From Corynebacterium sp. ES2730-CONJ (lineage in GTDB: Bacteria; Actinomycetota; Actinomycetes; Mycobacteriales; Mycobacteriaceae): a stretch of DNA of 64,000 nucleotides. The position numbers were made by a program, and so were the translations under genes. The notes below the pieces were generated by a model. The model searched no databases, had not been told where the DNA came from, and saw nothing but the letters and a program-made list of their open reading frames with translations. The DNA lies in NCBI RefSeq assembly GCF_024834055.1, contig NZ_JANUXZ010000005.1, forward strand, positions 62,001 through 126,000. Direction: 5' to 3'. This document shows, one piece after another, positions 39,144 to 48,240 of the stretch (positions within the stretch are counted from its first letter, which is position 1; the number at the start of each line of letters is the position of its first letter).

Positions 39144-40582
39144 TACTGTCCTCCCTTGGGTGCTTGAGCGATAATGGCTCGCCCAATTGGGGCGGCAACT
39201 GATCCACCTGTTGCTGCCTGGCCGAGATCGCCACCATTTTTGACAACTACGGCCACCGCAATATCTTCGCCCGGGGCAAAGGCGATATACCACGCGTGGG
39301 GGTTTGAATTTCGGGAGTCTTCGCCATGCTCCGCGGTGCCCGTTTTGGAGGCAATATTTTGACCTGCGTATCCTGCGGTGAAGCGCTCCGAGGCCTGCAT
39401 CAGATTAGTCAGCGTTGTTGCCTGATCTTCTGTGATACCTGAGGAGAGAACGCGCGGGCTAGTCTTAGAAATCTCGGTAAGATCATCTGCCACTACGCGG
39501 TGGATCAGATGTGGCTCCATGCGCACGCCCTTATTGGCCACGGTCGCGGCAATAACAGCATTCTGTAGCACGGTTAATGCCACATCACGCTGCCCAATCG
39601 CAGATTGCCCCAGTGCTGGGTCATCGGGTAAATCACCGACGGTGCCGGGTACCACGGGAAGACCCAAGTCATATCTCTCGCCGATACCGAAATCTCTCGC
39701 TGCTTGGCGTAGCGCATCCGCGCCAGCCTGGATTCCCATCTCCACAAAAGCAGTATTGCAGGAGTACTGGAAAGCGGTCAGAAGATTAACCTCGGTAGCA
39801 CCACCGCACAGTTGGCCCCCATAATTCTCCAGTGTTGCCTCAGTGCCAGGCAGCGTTATCTGCGGTTGCCCAGTCAGTGTGGAATCGGGAGTGAAGCCCT
39901 TGTTTAAGGCAGCTAATGTGGTCACCACCTTGAAGGTTGAGCCCGGTGGCAGCGTTTCCTGTGTAGCTTTATTGAGCAAGGGATCGCCTGGGTTGGCATT
40001 GAGTTCCTGCCAGGCTAATTCGGCCTGGTTTGCATCACTAATGGCGGCTGGGTCGAAGGATGGAGTCGAGGCTAAAGCCAGTACTTCTCCTGTCGATGGT
40101 CGGATAGCTACTGCCGCTCCTTCATAGCCGCGTGAGGCGAGTTCGTTGAAGGCGGTCTCTTGGGTAGCAGGATCGAGGGTTAGTTCCACGTTTCCTACTT
40201 GTTTATCCTGGCTAATAAGGCTTTTCCACCATAGTGTGGGTGATTGAGCGGTGCCGTTGAGCACATCATTGTAGCTGGACTCAATGCCACTGGCACCGTA
40301 AATATCGGAAATATAGCCCTCTACCGCGCCAAAGGCTTGGGGGTTATGTGGATAATTGCGGTAGTAGAAGCCGTCCTCACCTTTTAGTGATTCAGCCAGA
40401 ATGATGCCACCTGTGGCAATATAGCCGCGGGGCTGAGATTTCAGCTCAATCAGACCGCGTCGGTTGGCGGGGTTTTGAGCGTATTCCTCCTCTTTGAAAA
40501 CATGAATATAGCTGGCGTTGACTAAGAGGATAGCCATCATGACGAGGGTGAAATAAAAAGATTTCGCAATGGTTCGATTCAT
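39143..40582 (-). CDS. pbpA: Penicillin-binding protein A (transpeptidase)
   Basis: 479-residue class B penicillin-binding protein that cross-links peptidoglycan outside the membrane. One N-terminal anchor helix, then a dimerisation domain and a transpeptidase domain with the three active-site motifs STFK, SCN and KTGTAE. It is paired with the glycosyltransferase RodA; the two genes overlap by 4 bases. Confidence 0.95.
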   Translation of the reverse strand: MNRTIAKSFYFTLVMMAILLVNASYIHVFKEEEYAQNPANRRGLIELKSQPRGYIATGGIILAESLKGEDGFYYRNYPHNPQAFGAVEGYISDIYGASGIESSYNDVLNGTAQSPTLWWKSLISQDKQVGNVELTLDPATQETAFNELASRGYEGAAVAIRPSTGEVLALASTPSFDPAAISDANQAELAWQELNANPGDPLLNKATQETLPPGSTFKVVTTLAALNKGFTPDSTLTGQPQITLPGTEATLENYGGQLCGGATEVNLLTAFQYSCNTAFVEMGIQAGADALRQAARDFGIGERYDLGLPVVPGTVGDLPDDPALGQSAIGQRDVALTVLQNAVIAATVANKGVRMEPHLIHRVVADDLTEISKTSPRVLSSGITEDQATTLTNLMQASERFTAGYAGQNIASKTGTAEHGEDSRNSNPHAWYIAFAPGEDIAVAVVVKNGGDLGQAATGGSVAAPIGRAIIAQAPKGGQ

Positions 40583-41892
40583 GAGTGCACCCCCTGCTGG
40601 GCGGATTGGCTAGCGGAGTGGGAGATCCGCAAGATGATACCGAGCAGAATATAATTAGCCATCAAAGATGATCCGCCTTGAGACATAAAGGGTGTTGTCA
40701 GACCCGTCATAGGCATCAGTGCTGAGATTCCGGCGGTGACCACGAAGACTTGGATGGCTAGGGTGAGGGAGAGCCCGGCGGCTACCAATTTGCCGTAGGA
40801 ATCCTTAGTCATCACAGCGGCGCGCATTCCACGGGCGATCAAGATGGTAAACAAAATCAAAATGGCGGCAAGCCCATACAGCCCCAATTCCTCAGCTAGT
40901 GAAGACAAGATAAAGTCGCTCCACGCCACAGGCACTAAATACGGGTGCCCGAGGCCAAGTCCCGTCCCCGTGAGGCCGCCCGTGGACATACCGAACAGAG
41001 CCTGCGAAAGCTGGCGGCCCGTATCATAAGGATCAGCTAATGGGTCTAAGAAAATGGAGAAGCGGGTTTGGATCTTATCGGAGATTTGATAGATGGCGGT
41101 GCCACCTATGCCAACGAGAATGACTCCGATAAATAGCCATGAGACACGCCCCGTCGCCAGATACAGCATGCCCAAAACTGTGCTGAAGAGAAGCAGAGCG
41201 GGGCCGAAATCGTTTTCGCCAGCCATAATAAAGATAGCAATTGCCCACACCACAAGAATGGGTCCGAGATCGCGGAGGCGGGGGAATTCCATACCCATGA
41301 GTCGGTAGCCCGCAACATTAAAGAGGGCCCGCTTGGTCACCAGAAGTTGGGCGAAAAAGAGCAACAGAAAAATCTTGGAAAATTCTCCTGGTTGGACCGA
41401 AAAGGAGCCGATACTAATCCAGATACGGGCATCAGCGACAACCCCGGGGCGTGTGGGCCAGATGAGCGGGAGGGCCAAGAGGATTAATCCTACGAGACCT
41501 AAAATATAGGAAAAGCGTCGCAGCACGCGGTGGTCGGTGAGGAAGATGAGGACGGTGATCATAAGTCCCACTCCAACGAGCGTCCAGATCACCTGCCGCG
41601 AGGCCATTGTGGTTTCTTGTGCCACATCGATGCGATACACCATGGCAAGCCCTAAACCATTGAGGAGGGCCGCTACGGGGAGCATGATCTGGTCAGCCTG
41701 TGGGGCCAGAAAACTTAAGGCAATATGGGCGATGAGGAAAACTCCGATAAAGCCCCCGATGACCCAGGCGAGTTCGGCGTTGATATCTAACCCCAGCGCC
41801 ATATTGAGGCTGAGCAAGGTTATGGCCATGATGATGGTGGCCGCTATGAGAAGGCTTAATTCCGTGGTGCGCCAGCGGGCGGTTGAAATCAT
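40579..41892 (-). CDS. rodA: Peptidoglycan glycosyltransferase RodA
   Basis: SEDS-family polymerase of lipid II with about ten to twelve helices, roughly 437 residues. Typical motifs: WISIGSFSVQPGEFSKIFL, ENDFGPALLLF and a final MTGLTTPFMSQGGSSLMANYILLG. The start ATG 41892 (MISTARWRT) overlaps the pstP stop as ATGA; the frame start at 41913 is less likely. Confidence 0.95.
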   Translation of the reverse strand: MISTARWRTTELSLLIAATIIMAITLLSLNMALGLDINAELAWVIGGFIGVFLIAHIALSFLAPQADQIMLPVAALLNGLGLAMVYRIDVAQETTMASRQVIWTLVGVGLMITVLIFLTDHRVLRRFSYILGLVGLILLALPLIWPTRPGVVADARIWISIGSFSVQPGEFSKIFLLLFFAQLLVTKRALFNVAGYRLMGMEFPRLRDLGPILVVWAIAIFIMAGENDFGPALLLFSTVLGMLYLATGRVSWLFIGVILVGIGGTAIYQISDKIQTRFSIFLDPLADPYDTGRQLSQALFGMSTGGLTGTGLGLGHPYLVPVAWSDFILSSLAEELGLYGLAAILILFTILIARGMRAAVMTKDSYGKLVAAGLSLTLAIQVFVVTAGISALMPMTGLTTPFMSQGGSSLMANYILLGIILRISHSASQSAQQGVHS

Positions 41893-43394
41893 GGGTTCTT
41901 CACCTCCCGGCAATTAACTCCAGGGGTTGAAAGATCTCCTGGGCGGCTTGGGGCAGCAGATGATTGCGATTGCGGTGTGGTGCGCACGGAGCTCGTAGTC
42001 GTGCGGGTTTGCGACCGTGGAGCGCTGGTCGAGGTCGGTGGCGTCGTGGTGCTGGAAGGAGTACGTGTAGCACGAGGAGTGCTGGTTGTGCGAGGGCTGG
42101 TGGTCTCCTTAACCTTTTGCCTGGTCACACACACAGGTAATGCTTCTTCAGAGAGGCGCTGCATCTGCTGGATTACTTCGTCATAACGCCCGCCAGAGAA
42201 ATTACCGACGAGGGCGCGCGCCGGCTCGTTGAGATCGTTGAGGGAGAAAATAGCACAATCAGGCCGCTCGCTATTATCAACGAAAGTAAGATTCCCAGCG
42301 GCGTTAATGCACGCCGCTTGATAGGCCTTTACTCCCAAGGCGCTGAGGCCTGGGGTTTTAAGCCCCTGGGAAATAATGAATTCCTGCTGGTCATTAAGGC
42401 TAATGAAGTAGCGGTCGGCGGCGTAGCTCTGAGCTGCGAGGAAACCTCCGCCGCTCACTAAGAGGGCGAGCATAAACGCAATGACAGGGATGAAACGGCG
42501 TGAGCTCTGGGGCGCTTCTTTAGCCTGCTGCGGATGTGGAGGGATCACCTCCGGTTGCCGCGCTGTGGCTGTGGCAAGGGCTGCAGCAGCCCTGCCAGCA
42601 GCGGTATTAATCTGCGGGGGTTCCTCCTCGTTATTGAGTGCTCCCGCGGTCAAAGGTGTAGCGGGCAGTGTGGCTGGATCGATGTCATCAGCGACGATAT
42701 CGGCCACCACCACGGTGACGTTATCGGGACCACCGGAGCGCAGCGCTAAATCTATGAGGCGCCGCACAGCTTCTTCTGGGGTGCCATATGCTAATTCATC
42801 GGCGATGGTATCAGTAGTTACTGGATCAGACAGCCCGTCGGAGCAGAGCATGAGCCGATCACCAATACGCGCATCGAGGTGCTCTAAGGTCGGTTCGACC
42901 GGCCTGCCCGTATAGGCCTTTAAGATCATGGAGCGCTGCGGGTGAGTGGAGATATCCGCAGGGTCTAGCTGGCCTTTATCTACCAGCGATTGCACATAGG
43001 TATCGTCGACCGTAATCCGCTCGAGGGTTCCAGCGCGCATGCGAAAACCGCGAGAATCACCCACATGGCATAGTCCCAGTTCGTCCCCGTTGAACATCAG
43101 CGCTGTGAGTGTGGTCCCCATGCCCTCAATTTCTGGTTTTTCACGCACTCCGCGCGCAAGCGCCCGATTGGCGTCATCGGCCACGGAGCCGAGCAGCGCT
43201 AACATATCATTCTCACCCGGGTCGGCGTCGATCTCCGCGAGATAATTAATCATCATCTGGGAAGCCACCTCGCCGGCAGCGTGTCCGCCCATTCCATCAG
43301 CGAGGGCGAGCAGATATGGGCCCGCATAGGCGGAATCCTCATTATTGCTGCGTACTAATCCCCGGTGGGATCCGAGAGCATAATGTAATTTCAT
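41889..43394 (-). CDS. pstP: PP2C-type serine/threonine phosphatase PstP
   Basis: 501 residues. The cytoplasmic PP2C domain (1-240) has the metal-binding motifs LADGMGGHAAGE, LCHVGDSRG, LCSDGLSD and SGGPDNVTV. Then a linker, one membrane helix (PVIAFMLALLVSGGGFLAA), an extracellular part and a very Thr/Ser/Arg-rich tail that is typical of surface regions. It dephosphorylates PknA, PknB and their targets. Coupled to rodA downstream and directly follows fhaB. Confidence 0.96.
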   Translation of the reverse strand: MKLHYALGSHRGLVRSNNEDSAYAGPYLLALADGMGGHAAGEVASQMMINYLAEIDADPGENDMLALLGSVADDANRALARGVREKPEIEGMGTTLTALMFNGDELGLCHVGDSRGFRMRAGTLERITVDDTYVQSLVDKGQLDPADISTHPQRSMILKAYTGRPVEPTLEHLDARIGDRLMLCSDGLSDPVTTDTIADELAYGTPEEAVRRLIDLALRSGGPDNVTVVVADIVADDIDPATLPATPLTAGALNNEEEPPQINTAAGRAAAALATATARQPEVIPPHPQQAKEAPQSSRRFIPVIAFMLALLVSGGGFLAAQSYAADRYFISLNDQQEFIISQGLKTPGLSALGVKAYQAACINAAGNLTFVDNSERPDCAIFSLNDLNEPARALVGNFSGGRYDEVIQQMQRLSEEALPVCVTRQKVKETTSPRTTSTPRATRTPSSTTTPPTSTSAPRSQTRTTTSSVRTTPQSQSSAAPSRPGDLSTPGVNCREVKNP

Positions 43395-43829
43395 CTAGCC
43401 CACAAGCCTTAGAGTGGTCCGTCCAATTTTCAGGTCTTGCCCGGCGACAACTCGCTCAGGGGCGTCAATACGTGCACCCTGGACGAAGGTTCCATTGCGA
43501 GAATCTAGATCTTCGATAAACCACTCATTGCCGCGACTAAATAGCCGCGCGTGATGTCCTGAGGTGAAATCGTCGTCGAGATTGAGACCGCAATCGTGCG
43601 AGCGTCCGATAGTGATATCTGACAGGCCTGATAGATCGACGCGGTAGCCGGTCAACGGACCGTCGAGAATAGCTAATTGCTGCGGGCGTCCTCCTAAAGG
43701 AGCCTGAGCAACGGCGGGGCTGGTATGGGATTTCATGGTGCGTCGCATTGCAATGAACGCGAAAAAAATAAAAAGCCATAAAAGGGCGAGGAGCCCAATG
43801 CGCAGCCCAAATAAAAACGCCGAATCCAT
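43395..43829 (-). CDS. fhaB: FHA-domain protein FhaB (FipA-type)
   Basis: 144 residues. An N-terminal membrane helix (LRIGLLALLWLFIFFAFIA) and a C-terminal FHA domain with GRSHDC, SGHHARL and DLDSRNGTFV, which binds phosphothreonine peptides. In mycobacteria FhaB bridges PknA/PbpA signalling and FtsZ. It ends right where pstP starts. Confidence 0.92.
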   Translation of the reverse strand: MDSAFLFGLRIGLLALLWLFIFFAFIAMRRTMKSHTSPAVAQAPLGGRPQQLAILDGPLTGYRVDLSGLSDITIGRSHDCGLNLDDDFTSGHHARLFSRGNEWFIEDLDSRNGTFVQGARIDAPERVVAGQDLKIGRTTLRLVG

Positions 43830-43844
43830 GCTTCTCCTTGCCAG

Positions 43845-44573
43845 TTATTTAATGCGGACGACGATCTGTGAATGCCCAATTGTGATCACATCACCATCGG
43901 CGAGTAACCAATTGTCAATCGGGGTGCCATTGACTGTGGTGCCATTGGTGGACTGTAGATCCACAATATAGGCCTCGTGGCCATCCCACACGATCTCCGC
44001 ATGGTGCCGGGAAACCCCAGTATCGTGCAGCCTATAGTCCACATCCGTACCGCGACCAATCATCGTCGACCCAGTCTTAAGTTGATAGCTGGGGGTGCCG
44101 TCGACAGTCAGGCTGATCATCTTCCCAGTGGGTGCGGAAGGAAGCGGAGCGGGGGGATTCATAGGAGCACTCTCTTTCTTAGGTGGGCTCACTTCCAGAT
44201 CAAAATCGCTTGTGGCATGCAATTGCCCCGTGCGCAAGGATTGATCGGCGCTAATTCTGATGACGATCGGAGCAGGAGAAATCCAGGAGTTATTGCGGAA
44301 GTACCGCGATAAGCGATCGGTGAAATCATCTGCCAGAGTTGGGTGCTCAGCGGATATGAGATCAAAATCCTTTTCGCTAACAGAGACCTCATATATATTC
44401 GGAACTTCAACGGTGCCTTCATAGGTGTGCACCAAGTTATCCTCCGCCTCCTGCTTGAGAAGTTCTTCGATCTCTGCAGGTACCACGCGGCCGCCAAATA
44501 TATAAGCGAAGCCGTTATCGAGCCCGCGCTGCATGGCGCTGTCGAGTTTGGCAATCTTGCCGATAATTGACAC
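43845..44573 (-). CDS. fhaA: FHA-domain protein FhaA (DUF3662 + FHA)
   Basis: 242 residues. N-terminal DUF3662 domain (LDSAMQRGLDNGFAYIFGGRVVPAEIEELL) and C-terminal FHA domain with GRGTDVDYRL, SRHHAEI and LQSTNGTTVNG. The mycobacterial homologue is about twice as long because of a low-complexity middle that is nearly absent here. It binds phosphorylated partners such as MviN. The GTG start at 44573 has AGGAGG 9 bases upstream. First gene of the eight-gene minus-strand operon down to crgA. Confidence 0.94.
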   Translation of the reverse strand: MSIIGKIAKLDSAMQRGLDNGFAYIFGGRVVPAEIEELLKQEAEDNLVHTYEGTVEVPNIYEVSVSEKDFDLISAEHPTLADDFTDRLSRYFRNNSWISPAPIVIRISADQSLRTGQLHATSDFDLEVSPPKKESAPMNPPAPLPSAPTGKMISLTVDGTPSYQLKTGSTMIGRGTDVDYRLHDTGVSRHHAEIVWDGHEAYIVDLQSTNGTTVNGTPIDNWLLADGDVITIGHSQIVVRIK

Positions 44574-44776
44574 GCTGCTTCGCCTCCTAGGATGCTCTAT
44601 CGATCAACGCTTTCCTACCTAGTATAAAGTCAAAGCTGCAATACTCCTAGAGTCACTCCTTGAGCAGTGCCGTAAAAACCAAATGTGTACTGCGGATTTG
44701 TTGCTCTATTGTGCGATCGTGTTAAGTTAATGGCAACGCTTTTTCTGTGTCATTGAAGTAGGAAGTGTTAGTTTGA

Positions 44777-44859
44777 GCCCAGGTGGCGGAATGGCAGACG
44801 CGCTGGCTTCAGGTGCCAGTGTCCGCAAGGGCGTGGGGGTTCAAGTCCCCCCCTGGGCA
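44777..44859 (+). tRNA. tRNA-Leu (CAG)
   Basis: An 83-base class II tRNA with a long variable arm. The acceptor GCCCAGG pairs with CCTGGGC, the anticodon CAG is at 44810-44812, and CCA is not encoded. Divergent from fhaA, as in other actinobacteria. Confidence 0.97.
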
Positions 44860-44861
44860 CT

Positions 44862-44896
44862 ATCCCATCACTCATCGTAGTGGTGGGATTTTTGCT
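44862..44896 (+). terminator. Terminator of tRNA-Leu
   Basis: A 10-bp stem (44862-44871 with 44880-44889, one G-T pair) followed by Ts, directly after the tRNA. Confidence 0.85.
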
Positions 44897-45010
44897 GTTT
44901 TCTAGTCATAAGAGGTGGCAACAAGATAATAGTCACCCAAAAAGGAAAAAATTAGTGGGACCTAAGAGGTGCAGGCTATAGCGCGATTGGTGTTATAACC
45001 GAAAAAAACT

Positions 45011-45023
45011 TGAACGTTGTTTA
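45011..45023. promoter_or_regulatory. BioQ-like operator upstream of bioB
   Basis: TGAAC-gtt-GTTTA matches the corynebacterial BioQ consensus as I recall it (TGAAC, three bases, GTTAC) with small changes. BioQ is the TetR-type repressor of biotin genes. It lies 113 bases before the bioB start, where a promoter is expected. The regulator gene is not in the window. Confidence 0.5.
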
Positions 45024-45135
45024 AGTGTTTGAGGTGCGCATTGATTAGACTGAGATGACATCACGCAAGCGATCTTCTCACTCGCTCTACCGCAATACGC
45101 TACTCGATCGCTCATACAACCGTAGGAGATAAGCC

Positions 45136-46128
45136 ATGGATATCCTCGCGCTGGCACAGGACAAAGTACTTGGGCAAGGCATCGGTCTCAATAAAGACGA
45201 AGTTCTTGAGATCCTCAATCTGGAAGAAGACCGCATTCCCGAGCTTCTCGACCTCGCCCACCAAGTCCGTCTGAAATGGTGCGGCGAAGAGGTTGAAGTC
45301 GAAGGAATTATCTCGCTCAAAACAGGCGGCTGCCCCGAAGACTGCCATTTCTGCTCCCAATCGGGTCTCTTTGAATCTCCCGTACGCTCCGCCTGGCTTG
45401 ATATCCCAGGCCTTGTAGAAGCGGCTAAGCAAACTCAAAAATCTGGAGCTACCGAGTTCTGCATCGTTGCAGCCGTAAAGGGGCCCGATGAGCGGCTCAT
45501 ATCGCAGCTCGAACAGGCTGTCGCCGCTATCAAGGCCGAAGTTGATATCGAGGTTGCCGCATCCATCGGCATTCTGACTCAAGAGCAGGTCGATCGCTTG
45601 AAGGCAGCCGGGATCCACCGCTATAACCATAACCTGGAAACCGCGCGGTCCTATTTCCCCGAAGTAGTCACTACTCATAGTTGGGAATCGCGCCGGGCCA
45701 CTCTTGAAATGGTCGCGGAAGCGGGCATGGAAGTGTGCTCTGGCGGCATCTTAGGTATGGGGGAGAGCCTCGAGCAGCGCGCCGAATTCGCTACCGAATT
45801 GGCCGATCTTAACCCCACCGAAGTGCCCATGAACTTCCTCGATCCCCGCCCAGGCACCCCTTTTGCCGATCGTGAGGTTATGGAGACGGCCGACGCCTTG
45901 CGCGCCATCGGGGCCTTCCGGTTGGCGCTGCCTAAGACTATCCTGCGCTTTGCTGGCGGCCGTGAACTTACTCTCGGAGACCTTGGTACCGAGCAGGGCC
46001 TTTTAGGTGGAATTAATGCCGTAATTGTAGGAAATTACCTCACAACATTGGGCCGGCCTATGGAGGATGACGTGGATCTGCTCGGCAAATTGCGGCTGCC
46101 TATCAAGGCTTTGAATACGACGATCTAA
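45136..46128 (+). CDS. bioB: Biotin synthase
   Basis: Radical-SAM enzyme that inserts sulfur into dethiobiotin, last step of biotin synthesis. 330 residues. The iron-sulfur Cys are C66, C70 and C73 (CPEDCHFC). Further motifs are [15 protein letters not shown] and [15 protein letters not shown] lies 7 bases before the ATG. The stop overlaps the bsaP start by one base. No other biotin gene is near, as in many corynebacteria that make biotin from dethiobiotin or depend on supply. Confidence 0.97.
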   Translation: MDILALAQDKVLGQGIGLNKDEVLEILNLEEDRIPELLDLAHQVRLKWCGEEVEVEGIISLKTGGCPEDCHFCSQSGLFESPVRSAWLDIPGLVEAAKQTQKSGATEFCIVAAVKGPDERLISQLEQAVAAIKAEVDIEVAASIGILTQEQVDRLKAAGIHRYNHNLETARSYFPEVVTTHSWESRRATLEMVAEAGMEVCSGGILGMGESLEQRAEFATELADLNPTEVPMNFLDPRPGTPFADREVMETADALRAIGAFRLALPKTILRFAGGRELTLGDLGTEQGLLGGINAVIVGNYLTTLGRPMEDDVDLLGKLRLPIKALNTTI

Positions 46129-46385
46129 TGAGAAAACCAGCATCAACGGAGCTGCTTGAGGCCGTCTTAGCCGGGGATGAACCCCATTTTCATCCCAATA
46201 CTGGCCAGGAAGTTACCCCAGATCTCACGCTTGCTCTAAGTCCCTCGGCTCGTGCCGGCCTGGAGGCGCCGCGGTTTTGTCAACTCTGCGGCCGGCGCAT
46301 GGTCGTCCAGGTGCGCCCTGATGGGTGGGAAGCTATATGTTCGCGCCACGGGGCTCTCGATTCTGTTTATTTAGGCAGGCGTTAA
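46128..46385 (+). CDS. bsaP: Biotin synthase auxiliary protein
   Basis: 85 residues. The short N-terminal helix, HPNTG segment and a Cys cluster (FCQLCGRRM ... CSRHG) match the small actinobacterial proteins always found after bioB and named BsaP. It is thought to support the iron-sulfur chemistry of BioB; the Cys residues fit metal or cluster binding. It overlaps the bioB stop (TAATG), so the two are made together. Confidence 0.9.
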   Translation: MRKPASTELLEAVLAGDEPHFHPNTGQEVTPDLTLALSPSARAGLEAPRFCQLCGRRMVVQVRPDGWEAICSRHGALDSVYLGRR

Positions 46386-46497
46386 CTTCGAATCCATTTG
46401 CACTACCTACAGATACGCTTTGGAGCAGAACTGCGGGCGCTAGGTATTGTAGCTCTGGGTCTGACGAGTGGCGTGGGGTCTTTCGGCGGGTAGCACC

Positions 46498-46571
46498 CTA
46501 ACCAGCTTTAGCCAGGCTCAGTCAGCCCTCACCAGCCCTAACTAGCCCTAGCCAGGCTCAGCTAGCCCTCA
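46498..46571. repeat. 40-bp-period imperfect tandem repeat
   Basis: Two 34-base copies (46498-46531 and 46538-46571) differ at a few positions and share tagccaggctcag. The second covers the stop codon of the minus-strand Roadblock gene. Role unknown; it may be a slippage product. Confidence 0.6.
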
Positions 46572-47020
46572 TATATCCAATCTGCCAAAGCCTGGGCGAT
46601 AGTTTGGACGAGATGCACCACCATACCGAGTTTGATATCCCTACCGAAAACCCCCAGAACCAGATGCCCCACTGGGGGATGTTCAATACGGGCGAGCCCT
46701 AAAAGTTCAGAGCCAGGCAGCTGAACAGCAACAACCGTATCCTGAATCTCATCTTTTAATGGGTCCATGACCTGAGCTTGAGCAGTGGACACACCCAGCA
46801 TCGAGGAGTTCAGGGCTGCCATGCGCGAAGCATTATCTTCGGAATCGAATCCTATGGAACACACATGAATACCATCGCCAGTTCCAATGATCATCGCATG
46901 GACATTCGGATTCTTGCTTCTGAGGTGAGAGAGAATAGGCAAAGCTGCATGAGCGATATCATTGGTGCCAAAATCGCGATCTCTAACCTTTCGGTGCTTA
47001 GCAATTAACTCATCGCTCAT
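46562..47020 (-). CDS. Roadblock/LC7-domain protein
   Basis: 152 residues with one Roadblock/LC7 fold: ALPILSHLRSKNPNVHAMIIGTGDGIHV, then the helix SRMAALNSSMLGVSTAQA and the strand TVVAVQLPGSELLGLARI. Roadblock proteins are partners or activators of MglA/Ras-like GTPases. It overlaps the GTPase gene by ATGA, which supports a complex. Similar pairs occur in Streptomyces conservons. The process it controls in corynebacteria is unknown to me. Confidence 0.78.
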   Translation of the reverse strand: MSDELIAKHRKVRDRDFGTNDIAHAALPILSHLRSKNPNVHAMIIGTGDGIHVCSIGFDSEDNASRMAALNSSMLGVSTAQAQVMDPLKDEIQDTVVAVQLPGSELLGLARIEHPPVGHLVLGVFGRDIKLGMVVHLVQTIAQALADWIYEG

Positions 47021-47694
47021 AGCTGATTCCTGAGGGCCAATTCTGCAACGTTGATGACATCTTCCTTTATACGGGGGTCTGCTATAACCACAGGGATGAA
47101 GGCAGTGTCTGTGCTAGGTGTCGTCTCATTAGATAGGAGGTCTCGGAGAAGACGATTGGCGATTATCTCGGCGCGTTGGACGATCGCTTTGTCGTCTCCG
47201 TGCACGAAGTTAAGCGCTATACACAGGCGTCCCGCAATAGCCGAGTCTTTGACTACTGGGAACCATGACTGTAGTTGCTCTTCAACCAAGTCCTCTTCAC
47301 CATAGAGCCATAAGACAATTCCAGCCTCAGGATTTTTGAGGGCGGAACGGCTGGCTGAAAAGCGCTCCTGCCCGGGAATTCCAAAGAGACCCACTTCGCG
47401 GTTGTCCGCGCGCTTCCATATCCCGTAATCAATACTGACTGTGGTCGAAGACTTGCCGGGGGCAACGAATTCTTGAGCGGCTGCTTTCGCTTCGGTGGTG
47501 ATAGTGAGAATGGAGGAAAGAGTCTCTATACTGGTGGTTTTTCCGATCCCGACCGGTCCGGCAAAGACGAGCTCGAGAGTGGTTGGGGATCCGACGATTG
47601 AATCTCGGGGTGCAGTGAAGGAGGGGTCGAGATCGACGACGTCGAGTTCGTCCACTTTGCCGTGACGCCTACGCCTAAAAGACTGTGCAATCAT
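47017..47694 (-). CDS. Small GTPase-like protein of the conservon/MglA type
   Basis: 225 residues. P-loop is AGPVGIGKTTSIE (about residue 49), G3 is GIPGQERF in place of the usual D-x-P-G-Q, and a Ras-like middle part (GIVLWLYGEEDL ... LCIALNFVHGDD) follows; the standard N/T-K-x-D base motif is not clear. The basic N-terminus (RRRRHGK) may contact membrane or nucleic acid. It resembles the ATP/GTP-binding CvnD proteins of Streptomyces. First gene of a two-gene unit with a Roadblock protein; a second Roadblock gene is divergent. Confidence 0.75.
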   Translation of the reverse strand: MIAQSFRRRRHGKVDELDVVDLDPSFTAPRDSIVGSPTTLELVFAGPVGIGKTTSIETLSSILTITTEAKAAAQEFVAPGKSSTTVSIDYGIWKRADNREVGLFGIPGQERFSASRSALKNPEAGIVLWLYGEEDLVEEQLQSWFPVVKDSAIAGRLCIALNFVHGDDKAIVQRAEIIANRLLRDLLSNETTPSTDTAFIPVVIADPRIKEDVINVAELALRNQL

Positions 47695-47865
47695 TTTTCC
47701 GATAGTTTCAATTTAAATAGAAGGTTTGTGTAGTTACCTGTTGTAAAGGAGTAGAAAATTTTCTATTCTTATCATAGCAGATTGGATACTTTGCTATTCT
47801 TGCACGATATCACCATTGTTCATCGTTAGCAGGCAGTTAAATCAAAAAGAAAGCAGAACCAAAAT

Positions 47866-48240
47866 ATGTCCGAACAACAGAAACTCATAGACTTTGTCGA
47901 GAGTCTCAGCAATAATCTCAATGGCTTCTTAGGGGCGTCGGTGGTCGATCTTGGAACCGGGATGTCTTTGGCTTCAACCTCTAAATTGTCCACTTTCGAT
48001 CTGGATGTTGCCTCCGCTTATAACAGTGAAATGGTCAAGGCCAAATTCAAGGCGATTGAGGCGCTCGGGATCGACTCGCAGCTGAAAGATATGCTTCTTA
48101 CCCTCTCCGACCAGCTCCATCTGATCCGCATGCTGGACGGGAATATGTTTGTCTATGTGGCAGTGTATTCCGCACAATCTAACCTCGCTATCCTCAGGAC
48201 AATCGTTGATCGTAATATCGAAGCGTTTGGGCTAGCCTGA
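47866..48240 (+). CDS. Second Roadblock/LC7-domain protein
   Basis: 124 residues: FVESLSNNLNGFLGASVVDLGTGMSLAST, the helix VASAYNSEMVKAKFKAIEALG and the strands LHLIRMLDGNMFVYVAVY, a standard Roadblock fold. AAAGAAAGCAG precedes the ATG. It is divergent from the GTPase-Roadblock pair with 171 bases between, so a shared control region is likely. Its TGA at 48238-48240 is followed in the same frame by 106 sense codons (next entry), so the ancestral protein may have been about 231 residues. Confidence 0.75.
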   Translation: MSEQQKLIDFVESLSNNLNGFLGASVVDLGTGMSLASTSKLSTFDLDVASAYNSEMVKAKFKAIEALGIDSQLKDMLLTLSDQLHLIRMLDGNMFVYVAVYSAQSNLAILRTIVDRNIEAFGLA

